Below, piece by piece: positions 30,607 through 38,215 of a DNA stretch of 38,215 nucleotides. Position numbers and translations under genes: made by a program. The stretch's first letter is position 1, and each line of letters starts with the position of its first letter. The notes below the pieces were generated by a model, which saw only the letters and a list, made by a program, of their open reading frames with translations, was not told where the DNA came from and searched no databases. The DNA comes from Bacillota bacterium (GTDB lineage Bacteria > Bacillota > Clostridia > Oscillospirales > Oscillospiraceae): assembly GCA_023406225.1 (NCBI GenBank), contig JAEXWS010000149.1, positions 1-38,215 of the forward strand. The letters are read 5' to 3'.

Positions 30607-33606
30607 GTGGTCCACAATGAAAATTCTCGCGTCAAAATTCCTGCATTGGTTCATTTGACGCGCTTAGGCTACAAGTACCTGTCATTAAAGCAAGACAATG
30701 GGAAATTCTGCCCGGACACAAACATTTTTAAGTCGCTGTTTTGGGATGGAGTAAACCGAATCAACGGATGCTCTCTGCCGGAGGAAGATATTGACCGGCT
30801 CTTGGATGAGCTTGCAATCAAACTGTCCAACGATGATTTAGGGCGGGTATTTTATAAAATTCTTTTGGACGGCATCAACGGTCTGCATATTATTGACTTA
30901 GAAGATGTGAGCCGAAATACATACCATGTTGTTACCGAACTGACCTGCCGGAACGGGGATGATGAGTTCCGGCCTGACATTACATTGCTTATTAACGGTT
31001 TGCCCCTTGCTTTTATCGAAGTCAAAAAGCCCAACAACCGGGATGGGATCATTGCGGAGCATACCCGTATCAATACACGCTTTTCCAGGAAAGTGTTTCG
31101 CCGTTTTGTGAACATCACACAGTTGATGGTGTTTTCCAACAACATGGAATATGATGATTCTGACCCTGAGCCGATTGAAGGGGCTTTTTACGCTTCCAGC
31201 AGCTATAGTAAGCTGTTTTTCAACCGTTTTCGGGAAGAAGAACCGCAAATCCATACTGCACTCCCAACAATCAACAGTCAGAAAGAAGACTTTATTCTGG
31301 CTGATAACAATTTGGTCTCCATCAAAGGAACAAATGAGTATAACACAAATCTGAGTGAGCTGACGCCAACAAATCGGATTTTAACATCCCTGTTTTCCCA
31401 TAACCGATTTATGATGCTGCTCAAATATGGTTTTGCTTATGTGGAGCGCACCAATAAGGATGGCATCAAGACGCTGGAAAAGCACGTCATGCGGTATCCA
31501 CAGTTTTTCGCAACGAAGGCTATCGAGCAAAAATTGGATACTGGCATCAAGCATGGCATCATTTGGCACACCCAGGGCAGCGGGAAAACAGCTCTGGCCT
31601 TCCACAATGTACGCTATCTGCGGGACTATTATCAGAAACAAGGCAAGGTTGCAAAGTTCTATTTTGTTGTGGATCGTCTGGACTTGTTGACACAGGCTGG
31701 AGAGGAATTTGCCGCCCGTGGCCTTCATGTGGAGAAGGTAAATTCCAAGGATGATTTTATCCAGAATATCCGTACCATTGGTACAGCCAACAACACCGGC
31801 GAGGATACGATCACAGTCGTAAATATTCAAAAGTTTTCAACTGAATCTATCGTCCGCAAAGCAGATTACGATGTGAATGTGCAGCGCGTTTATTTCCTTG
31901 ATGAAGCACACCGCAGCTATAACCCAAAAGGTTCTTTCCTGGCTAATCTCATGGCATCAGACCGAGAAGCTGTCATGATTGCACTCACTGGAACCCCTTT
32001 GATTGGTGATGGTTATAACACCAAGGATGTCTTCGGCGAATACATCCACAAATACTATTACAACCGCTCTATTGCTGACGGGTATACCTTGAAACTCATC
32101 CGAGAGGGAATCAAGACTGAGTACCGGGTAAAGTTACAGTCGATTTTGGAAAATCTAAAAATGCAGGAGGGTTCCTTCAAAAAGAAGGACATCTATGCGC
32201 ATCCGAAATATGTGTCTGCGCTGGTGGACTACATTGTAGAGGATTTTAAGCACAGCCGCATTGCGTTGGGAGATTCGTCTATTGGAGGCATGATTGTCTG
32301 TGATTCTTCCGACCAGGCCCGCGCAGTGGAAGAAACATTAAATGCCTACCCGGAAATCAGCCATGTGCTGATCCTGCACGATGTGGACGACAAGGAAACC
32401 CGACGGGGATACCAGGATGATTTTAAGAAGGGGAAAATTGATCTGCTGGTGGTCTTTAATATGCTGCTTACCGGCTTTGATGCTCCCCGTCTGAAAAAGC
32501 AGTACCTGGGGCGTGTTATCAAGGAGCACAACCTTTTGCAGACACTGACCCGTGTCAATCGGCCCTATCGATCTTTCCGCTATGGTTATGTCGTGGACTT
32601 TGCGGATATTCGTGCCGAGTTTGATAAAACCAACAAGGCGTATTTTGAGGAATTACAAGCAGAACTTGGGGACGAATTTCAGCGTTACCGGGACATTTTC
32701 AAGTCCCAGGAGGAAATTGAGCAGGACATCCAGGCGATTCAGGACAAGCTGTTCATGTATGCCACAGACAATGCGGAACTGTTTTCCCAACAAATTACCG
32801 CACTGGATGATAAGCAAGAACTGCTGGATTTGCGTCAAGCCTTGGATACCTACAAAGAACTGATAAACATCATTCAACTGTTCGGCTATGAGGAACTGGC
32901 GCAAAGGTTTACAATGGAGAATCTCCATGCGTTGTATACGGAGGTCAATAATCGCATTGCCCTGGTCAATCTCAAGCAAAATATGCAGGACGGCGAGGAT
33001 GTTTCCGGCCTTTTGAACCTGGCCTTAGACCAGATCGAGTTCCACTTCCGCAAGGTTTCTGAAAGTGAACTGGTCATTGCTGATCAATTTCAGGACATCC
33101 TTGAAAAGACCCGCCGGGAGTTGGGGCGTAATCTTGACCCCAAAGACCCAGAGTATATTTCCCTGCTGGAAGAACTCAAACGGATTTTCAAGAAGAAAAA
33201 CATTGAAGAACTGACCGCGGATGAGATGCAGCGGAATATTCAGGAGTTAGAGCGCATCCGAAAAGCTGCCGCGCAGCAAAACCTGCGGAATCAGATTCTT
33301 TGCGCCAAATATCAAAATGATGTAAAGTATATGCGCGCCCACAAGCGCATCAAGGATGCCCCGCCGCTGATCGGCAGTGACCCCGTGATTTTCGGGGTTC
33401 TCATGGGAATAAAGGCTGCTGTTGACCGGAAAGTGCTGAAAAATCAACATATGATGGATAACCCCGCCTATTTTTCCCGCGAGGTTATGCCGGAGATTAT
33501 CCAAAGCTGCCGCAGCAACGGGATACAACCAACTGCCAGCCAGGCCAAATTTATGGAAACCTGCATTTCCGGTGAATACTTCGCAGAAAGGACATGGACA
33601 GCATAA
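30607..33606 (+). CDS. hsdR: Type I restriction enzyme, R subunit
   Basis: HsdR is the motor and nuclease of type I restriction complexes (R2M2S): it translocates unmodified DNA and cuts it at a distance. The 999-residue product has a PD-(D/E)xK nuclease near the N-terminus (FRPDITLL about 121-128, FIEVKKPN about 136-143). The SF2 translocase has Walker A HTQGSGKTAL (about 321), DEAH at 432-435, ALTGTPL, and later helicase motifs (NMLLTGFDAPRLK, RVNRPY). A helical C-terminus probably contacts HsdM. I prefer GTG at 30607, just after GGGGAG, over an in-frame TTG at 30556 without a binding site; the result begins VHNENSRVKIPALVHL. Its stop overlaps an hsdM start (TAATG). Confidence 0.94.
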   Translation: MVHNENSRVKIPALVHLTRLGYKYLSLKQDNGKFCPDTNIFKSLFWDGVNRINGCSLPEEDIDRLLDELAIKLSNDDLGRVFYKILLDGINGLHIIDLEDVSRNTYHVVTELTCRNGDDEFRPDITLLINGLPLAFIEVKKPNNRDGIIAEHTRINTRFSRKVFRRFVNITQLMVFSNNMEYDDSDPEPIEGAFYASSSYSKLFFNRFREEEPQIHTALPTINSQKEDFILADNNLVSIKGTNEYNTNLSELTPTNRILTSLFSHNRFMMLLKYGFAYVERTNKDGIKTLEKHVMRYPQFFATKAIEQKLDTGIKHGIIWHTQGSGKTALAFHNVRYLRDYYQKQGKVAKFYFVVDRLDLLTQAGEEFAARGLHVEKVNSKDDFIQNIRTIGTANNTGEDTITVVNIQKFSTESIVRKADYDVNVQRVYFLDEAHRSYNPKGSFLANLMASDREAVMIALTGTPLIGDGYNTKDVFGEYIHKYYYNRSIADGYTLKLIREGIKTEYRVKLQSILENLKMQEGSFKKKDIYAHPKYVSALVDYIVEDFKHSRIALGDSSIGGMIVCDSSDQARAVEETLNAYPEISHVLILHDVDDKETRRGYQDDFKKGKIDLLVVFNMLLTGFDAPRLKKQYLGRVIKEHNLLQTLTRVNRPYRSFRYGYVVDFADIRAEFDKTNKAYFEELQAELGDEFQRYRDIFKSQEEIEQDIQAIQDKLFMYATDNAELFSQQITALDDKQELLDLRQALDTYKELINIIQLFGYEELAQRFTMENLHALYTEVNNRIALVNLKQNMQDGEDVSGLLNLALDQIEFHFRKVSESELVIADQFQDILEKTRRELGRNLDPKDPEYISLLEELKRIFKKKNIEELTADEMQRNIQELERIRKAAAQQNLRNQILCAKYQNDVKYMRAHKRIKDAPPLIGSDPVIFGVLMGIKAAVDRKVLKNQHMMDNPAYFSREVMPEIIQSCRSNGIQPTASQAKFMETCISGEYFAERTWTA

Positions 33607-35270
33607 TGCAGACAGAATCCATTACAATCCGCACCAAGAGAATGATCGACGACCTGAAAACCATTTGCGCTAATTTTGGCCTGGGCGGTTCCCCTGGCGA
33701 ATATAAGATTATTACACAAGTGTTCCTGTACAAGTATCTCAGCGACAAATTCATCTATGAGGCGCAAAAAGCGGAGCTCTCCTTAACTGGGGCGGACAAC
33801 GTAGAGGGTGCCCTGGCCGATATGCCGGACGACCAGTATGAAATGCTGCTGATGATGCTGGGCGGCAGTACGGCCAAGCTGAAAAAGACTCATTATATCT
33901 CCTACCTGTTTAACCATCAGAATGATGACACAATGCGGAAGGCGGACGGCTCTGCTTATCCGTTTCATGAGCTGTTCGATGATACGTTGATAGATATTGC
34001 CAACTTTAACCTGGATATTTTCTCCGTCCAGACTGGCGGCGAGGAGAAGATCAAGCTGTTTGAGCCGATCTCCCAGTATATCATTGAGAGTGCGAAAAAA
34101 CCGCTGTTCTGCCGCGCTCTCATCAACAAGCTGGTGGAGTTTAACTTTGCCGAGGTATTTGAGCAGAAGTATGATTTCTTCGCCCAGATTTTTGAGTACC
34201 TTGTCAAAGACTACAACAAGGATTCCGGCAAGTACGCCGAATATTATACCCCCCATACCATCGCGACCATCATTGCCCGCATCATGGTGCAGGGGGATAT
34301 CAGCAACGTCACTGTGTATGACCCGGCGGCGGGTTCCGGCACACTGGTGCTGGCTCTGGCCCATCAGATCGGCGAGGAGAACTGCACCATTTATACCCAG
34401 GACATCTCCGCCAAGTCCAACGAATTTTTGCGGCTGAACCTGATTCTCAATAACCTTGTCCACTCTTTGGGAAATGTGGTGCATGACGATACACTGATCG
34501 CTCCCCGGCACCTGAACGCCCGGAAAAACGGATTGGCAAAATTCAACTATATCGTCAGCAATCCGCCCTTTAATATGGATTTCAGCGATAATCGGGAAAC
34601 ACTGGCGGGCGAGAACCATAAGGAGCGGTTCTTTGCCGGTGTACCAAACATTCCCCAAAAGAAAAAGAGCAGCATGGATATCTACCTGATGTTTTTGCAG
34701 CACATCATCTATTCCATGGATGACAGGGCAAAAGCCGCTGTTGTCGTCCCCACCGGCTTTTTGACCGCCGGTTCTGGAATCCAGAAAAAGATTCGGGAGT
34801 ATATCGTGGGGCACCGTATGCTGCGGGGTGTGGTGTCTATGCCCTCCAACGTGTTCGCCAATACCGGCACCAATGTTTCCGTCCTCTTTCTGGATAAGGA
34901 GAACAAAGACGGCAAAGTAGTTTTGATGGATGCCTCCAAGCGGGGGACGAAGGAGAAGGTGGACGGTAAAAATCAGAAAACCGTACTCAGCGAGGAGGAT
35001 ATGGCTCTTATCGTTGACACCTTCAACGCCGGACAACCAGTAGATGATTTCTGTGTGGCGGTCAGTTATGAGGACATCGAGCAGAAGAAGCTGTCTTTCT
35101 CTGCGGGTCAGTATTTCGAAAGTAAGATTATTTGCTCCGAATTAACGCCGGAAGAGTTTAAAATAAAAATGTCCTTTTACAAAGATAATCTTGCTAAACT
35201 ATTCTTACAGTCTAGGGAAATCGAGCAAGAAATTTGTGATACGCTGGAAAAGGTGACATATGATTTATAA
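33606..35270 (+). CDS. hsdM: Type I DNA methyltransferase, M subunit
   Basis: HsdM methylates adenine at N6 in the sequence chosen by HsdS, protecting host DNA; with HsdR it completes the restriction complex. The 554-residue product has an N-terminal helical domain (about 1-160), the SAM-binding motif I VYDPAAGSGTLVLAL (about 236-250), and the catalytic motif NPPF (319-322). Two starts are possible: ATG at 33606, overlapping the hsdR stop as TAATG, or ATG at 33594 inside hsdR; the shorter fits coupling and I use it. Its stop overlaps the start of hsdS by eleven bases. The last 45 codons become markedly more AT-rich, matching the adjacent variable part of hsdS. Confidence 0.95.
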   Translation: MQTESITIRTKRMIDDLKTICANFGLGGSPGEYKIITQVFLYKYLSDKFIYEAQKAELSLTGADNVEGALADMPDDQYEMLLMMLGGSTAKLKKTHYISYLFNHQNDDTMRKADGSAYPFHELFDDTLIDIANFNLDIFSVQTGGEEKIKLFEPISQYIIESAKKPLFCRALINKLVEFNFAEVFEQKYDFFAQIFEYLVKDYNKDSGKYAEYYTPHTIATIIARIMVQGDISNVTVYDPAAGSGTLVLALAHQIGEENCTIYTQDISAKSNEFLRLNLILNNLVHSLGNVVHDDTLIAPRHLNARKNGLAKFNYIVSNPPFNMDFSDNRETLAGENHKERFFAGVPNIPQKKKSSMDIYLMFLQHIIYSMDDRAKAAVVVPTGFLTAGSGIQKKIREYIVGHRMLRGVVSMPSNVFANTGTNVSVLFLDKENKDGKVVLMDASKRGTKEKVDGKNQKTVLSEEDMALIVDTFNAGQPVDDFCVAVSYEDIEQKKLSFSAGQYFESKIICSELTPEEFKIKMSFYKDNLAKLFLQSREIEQEICDTLEKVTYDL

Positions 35271-36552
35271 CCAGACAAGATATAACAGTTCTTGGGATAC
35301 AAAAAAGTTGAATGATCTTGGCAGTTTTTCCAGAGGAAAATCAAAACATCGTCCCAGAAATGACTCCCGCCTATTTGAAAATGGTATTTATCCCTTGGTA
35401 CAAACCGGAGATATCAAGTCTGCCATTTTCCATATCTCACACCATGAGCAAGCATATAATGATTTTGGACTATCGCAAAGCAAGCTTTGGCCAACTGGTA
35501 CACTTTGTATAACGATCGCTGCAAATATAGCAGAAACTGGCGTTCTGGCATACCCTATGTGTTTCCCAGATAGCGTAGTTGGATTTACTGCATATCCAGA
35601 AGAAACTACAGAAGCGTTTATGCACTATGTATTTACATACATTCGTCAATCAATCCAAAACTCGGTTTCGGGAAGTATTCAAGATAATATTAATATTGAT
35701 TATTTAAAAACACTAGATTTCAAAATTCCACCAAAGCCTTATCAAGATAAAATGGTTTCACTTCTTAGCGGAATCGACTCAAAAATAGAGCTTAACGAAC
35801 AAATCTGCTCCGAACTGGAAGCCATGGCGAAAACCCTCTATGACTACTGGTTTGTGCAGTTTGATTTCCCCGACGAGTACGGCAGGCCCTACCGCACCTC
35901 TGGCGGCGAGATGGTCTGGAATGAGCAACTCAAACGGGAGATTCCGAAGGGGTGGATAGTTCAATCACTTTCTCACGGAATATCGGGCATCAATACAGGA
36001 CTCAATCCCAGAGATAACTTTGTGCTGGGGGATGGAGATATTCAATATCTTACAGTGAAAAATCTTACAACTTCTGGAACTATTGATTTCTCAGGTTGTG
36101 ATACTGTCAATGAATCGGCAAGAAATATCATTCACGCTCGATCAGATATTTCCATAGGGGACATTCTATTTGCAAGTATAGCTCCGCTCGGGCGTTGCTA
36201 CTTAATTCAAAGCAAACCACAAGAATGGGATATTAATGAATCTATATTCTCTATCCGGGCAAACATAGATGCATTTACACCAGAATTTCTGTATATGTAC
36301 TTTATGAGCGATACCTTTATCAAGAGTGCAACATCAAGCTCAACAGGGAGTATCTTTAAGGGGATTAGAATAAATACTCTTTTGGATATCATCACCATTT
36401 TCCCCAAAAAGAATATTATTGACATCTTTTCAAAGAAAGTTCAAAAGATACTTGCACTCAAAGAACAAAAAGCGATTGAAAACCAAGAATTGACAAAACT
36501 CCGAGACTGGCTCCTACCTATGCTGATGAATGGACAGGCCAAGGTGGAATGA
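35260..36552 (+). CDS. hsdS: Type I restriction specificity subunit
   Basis: HsdS recognises the split target sequence through two target-recognition domains (TRDs) and holds two HsdM subunits. In this 430-residue protein TRD1 covers about residues 1-170 and TRD2 about 225-395. Two conserved helical spacers follow the TRDs: IPPKPYQDKMVSLLSGIDSKIELNEQ... near 155-200 and the C-terminal QKAIENQELTKLRDWLLPML. The spacer between the TRDs (about 35,790-35,950) is clearly more GC-rich than the flanking TRDs, a mosaic typical of TRD exchange. Its start overlaps hsdM. The recognised DNA sequence cannot be read from the protein. Confidence 0.94.
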   Translation: MIYNQTRYNSSWDTKKLNDLGSFSRGKSKHRPRNDSRLFENGIYPLVQTGDIKSAIFHISHHEQAYNDFGLSQSKLWPTGTLCITIAANIAETGVLAYPMCFPDSVVGFTAYPEETTEAFMHYVFTYIRQSIQNSVSGSIQDNINIDYLKTLDFKIPPKPYQDKMVSLLSGIDSKIELNEQICSELEAMAKTLYDYWFVQFDFPDEYGRPYRTSGGEMVWNEQLKREIPKGWIVQSLSHGISGINTGLNPRDNFVLGDGDIQYLTVKNLTTSGTIDFSGCDTVNESARNIIHARSDISIGDILFASIAPLGRCYLIQSKPQEWDINESIFSIRANIDAFTPEFLYMYFMSDTFIKSATSSSTGSIFKGIRINTLLDIITIFPKKNIIDIFSKKVQKILALKEQKAIENQELTKLRDWLLPMLMNGQAKVE

Positions 36553-36561
36553 GGAAAAAAG

Positions 36562-38215
36562 ATGAAAAATGTAACAAAACTGTATGCTGCATATAAAGCC
36601 GGATATCTTGGGAATAATATCCTTGATACATACTTTGCACTGGTTGCAAATATGATCTTAGAGAAACATTTGACGGTCGTTGAAGATACGGCTATTGCTT
36701 CTGAAATTCAAGGACGGTATCAGGCAGAACTTTCTCTGCCGTTCATTAGGCAAATTCTGGGGGTCGGTGTGAAAAACAAGTGCTTTATTGAAGATCATGG
36801 CAAATATAGTGTTGTGATTGAAAAATTAACTCAATATGGATTTAGCGAAACGGACTTTAATAAGCGATGGGAGCAATTAGTTCGTAGTTTTGAAGCGTAT
36901 TGCAAAGAAAAGACGGTAGATTTTTCTTCTATTTCAATGAGCGATTTTATTATAGATACTTTAGATAAAACGGACGATGTGATTTTTACAGGTGATGCCA
37001 CTGGAGATGAACGGGGTATGTCCCCTATGGAATATGCGTGGTACAGCTTTGTCAAAAATCAAGCTGAATCCCAAACAGACTTGTACGCTTTTATTGCTGC
37101 GATTTCTACCAGTAATATTACCAGACAGGCGTTGTTTTTTGAAGGAGAAACAAACGTAGACTATTCTGATTTGCATGTGTATTTGGATTCTCCCATTATA
37201 TTTGCTTTGTTGGGGATGGATGACGAATCCAGAACAGACTCGTATAAAACACTTATCAGCGATATGCTTAAGGCAAACTGCCATGTCCATGTTTTAGATC
37301 ATAATTTTCAAGAAGTGGATGGGATTATTGCAAGAGCTGCTGGTTGGGCAAATAGTACTGCATACGATCTAAGAAAAGCAAATAATGCTGCACGGTTCCT
37401 CCATGATTCTCGGATGAGTGATGATGAAATAACAGAATTTTGCGAGAGCCTCGAAACTAAGCTAAATGATTTGGGAATAACCGTGAAAGAAACCAGCTAT
37501 GATGTTTTTCAGAACAAATTCCAAGAGGACGAGAATTGCCTTTTTGATATGGTCAAGGCTCGTTATCTTGAACACGGATATGAGTTATCTCAAGCAAAAG
37601 AAGAAAGCATTCGTGTTGATGTTCGTTCTATCATTATGGTGTATAGAGAACGCCAGGGGCAAACTGCAACCAGATTGCAAAATGCAAAGCATATTATGCT
37701 GACATCTAATAATGCAATCGCAAATGTCAGTAAAAAATATGAAAGCAACCGGAGTATTCAAGCTGGGCATATTCCTGCATGTATTTCTGCCGACTTGTTT
37801 GGTGCGATTCTTTGGCTCAACAGCCCAATTCAAATGCAGAAATATCAAAAGAAAAAGTTGCTGGCAGATTGTTATGCTTTTCTAAAACCGAGCAAAGGAC
37901 TATTGGACAAGTATGTCCAATCATTGGACGAAGCCAGAGCTGCTGACAAAATAGACGAAAAAACTTTTTTGTTTTTGAGGTCGCACAAAGTGGTCCTGGA
38001 TTCCTTAATGGACATTACCCAAGGTGACTATGCCAGGTTTAATTCAAATACTTACCTTGAGGTATACGACGATATACAATCAAAGGCTCAAAAACAATAC
38101 CGAGATGAAGCTGCCGCACACGAACAAACTCTTCAAGAGCTCAAAGATGTAAAAACTCACGCAATTAAAGAAGGTGAGGAAAAAGACCGAACTATCCAAG
38201 CGCTTAGTCAAAGGG
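36562..38215 (+). CDS. PIN-like nuclease candidate downstream of hsdS (partial at window end)
   Basis: The frame is open from ATG 36562 to the window edge, 551 residues so far, so the gene is truncated by the window. GAGG lies eight bases before the start, nine bases after the hsdS stop, so it is probably in the hsd operon. The N-terminal 90 residues look like a winged helix (LYAAYKAGYLGNN...IRQILGVG). The middle has motifs in PIN-nuclease order: VYLDSPII (D209), DHNFQEVDGII (E251, D253), VDVRSIIMVY (D353), then HIMLTSNNAIANVSKKY (near 377-393). A charged, probably coiled-coil tail starts near residue 500. I do not recognise a named family. The position and motifs suggest an RNA- or DNA-cleaving defence component, which is inference. 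Confidence 0.8.
   Translation, partial: MKNVTKLYAAYKAGYLGNNILDTYFALVANMILEKHLTVVEDTAIASEIQGRYQAELSLPFIRQILGVGVKNKCFIEDHGKYSVVIEKLTQYGFSETDFNKRWEQLVRSFEAYCKEKTVDFSSISMSDFIIDTLDKTDDVIFTGDATGDERGMSPMEYAWYSFVKNQAESQTDLYAFIAAISTSNITRQALFFEGETNVDYSDLHVYLDSPIIFALLGMDDESRTDSYKTLISDMLKANCHVHVLDHNFQEVDGIIARAAGWANSTAYDLRKANNAARFLHDSRMSDDEITEFCESLETKLNDLGITVKETSYDVFQNKFQEDENCLFDMVKARYLEHGYELSQAKEESIRVDVRSIIMVYRERQGQTATRLQNAKHIMLTSNNAIANVSKKYESNRSIQAGHIPACISADLFGAILWLNSPIQMQKYQKKKLLADCYAFLKPSKGLLDKYVQSLDEARAADKIDEKTFLFLRSHKVVLDSLMDITQGDYARFNSNTYLEVYDDIQSKAQKQYRDEAAAHEQTLQELKDVKTHAIKEGEEKDRTIQALSQR

Larger units (their letters stand above)
26050..38215. mobile_element. Integrative mobilizable element carrying a type I restriction system (right end outside window)
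   Basis: Gene content changes abruptly after about 26,050: large serine recombinase, TnpW-like protein, relaxase and MobC, then hsdRMS and an open cargo gene. GC falls from the strongly GC-rich chromosome to near half in the mobility genes, and lower in hsdS and the last gene. The set is that of Tn4451-like mobilizable elements: integration by serine recombinase, transfer in trans by another element's conjugation machinery, since no type IV secretion genes are visible. The left edge is an estimate between the hairpin at 26,048 and the recombinase stop at 26,097. Attachment sites could not be defined without the right end. Confidence 0.8.

Overview
The window is from a high-GC member of the Bacillota, most likely a gut clostridium of the Oscillospiraceae/Oscillospirales type. 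The evidence is the trmFO, plsX-acpP-rnc and spore-former-type ftsK/spoIIIE gene set, a DUF2089 gene, abundant AGGAGG ribosome binding sites, and a Tn4451-style mobilizable element. The chromosomal part (about 1-26,050) is strongly GC-rich by eye, which fills the antisense frames with long spurious reading frames. From about 26,050 to the end the GC content falls and the gene content becomes that of a mobile element.

Region 1 (1-9,900) is mostly housekeeping: the 3' end of topA, a small inserted block (a short antisense gene, an XRE regulator and a 750-base repeat-rich spacer), then trmFO-plsX-acpP-rnc-uppP-ftsK and a TudS-like putative desulfidase. Region 2 (9,930-14,900) holds a PLP aminotransferase coupled to a Dabb-domain protein, an Old Yellow Enzyme family iron-sulfur flavoprotein, a CYTH (class IV adenylate cyclase-like) protein, and a HAD phosphatase resembling MtnX.

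Region 3 (15,141-21,611) is the most interesting chromosomal block. It is a tight minus-strand operon of FGGY sugar kinase, MFS transporter, class III (glutamate-1-semialdehyde aminomutase-like) aminotransferase and RuBisCO-like protein, with a divergent TetR-family regulator. I read it as a regulated catabolic pathway for a small carbohydrate or amino-carbohydrate whose phosphorylated keto intermediate is processed by the RuBisCO-like enzyme. The nearby MtnX-like phosphatase may take part. No described pathway that I know has this exact combination.

Region 4 (21,813-26,050) contains ychF with a small coupled gene, a 250-base composite palindromic element, an ECF sigma factor overlapping a membrane-anchored M23-like protein with altered active-site residues, and a DUF2089 regulator plus membrane protein whose promoter is covered by a perfect 16-bp inverted repeat.

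Region 5 (about 26,050-38,215, continuing past the window) looks like an integrative mobilizable element. It encodes a large serine recombinase, a TnpW-like protein, a MobP-type relaxase, MobC, and a non-coding oriT/regulatory region that includes a candidate minus-strand small RNA or attenuator. Its cargo is a type I restriction-modification system (hsdR, hsdM, hsdS) followed by a large gene, still open at the window edge, encoding a protein with PIN-nuclease-like motifs. The relaxase genes and the recombinase provide transfer and integration. The cargo is probably anti-phage defence, and the last gene is a candidate new defence component.
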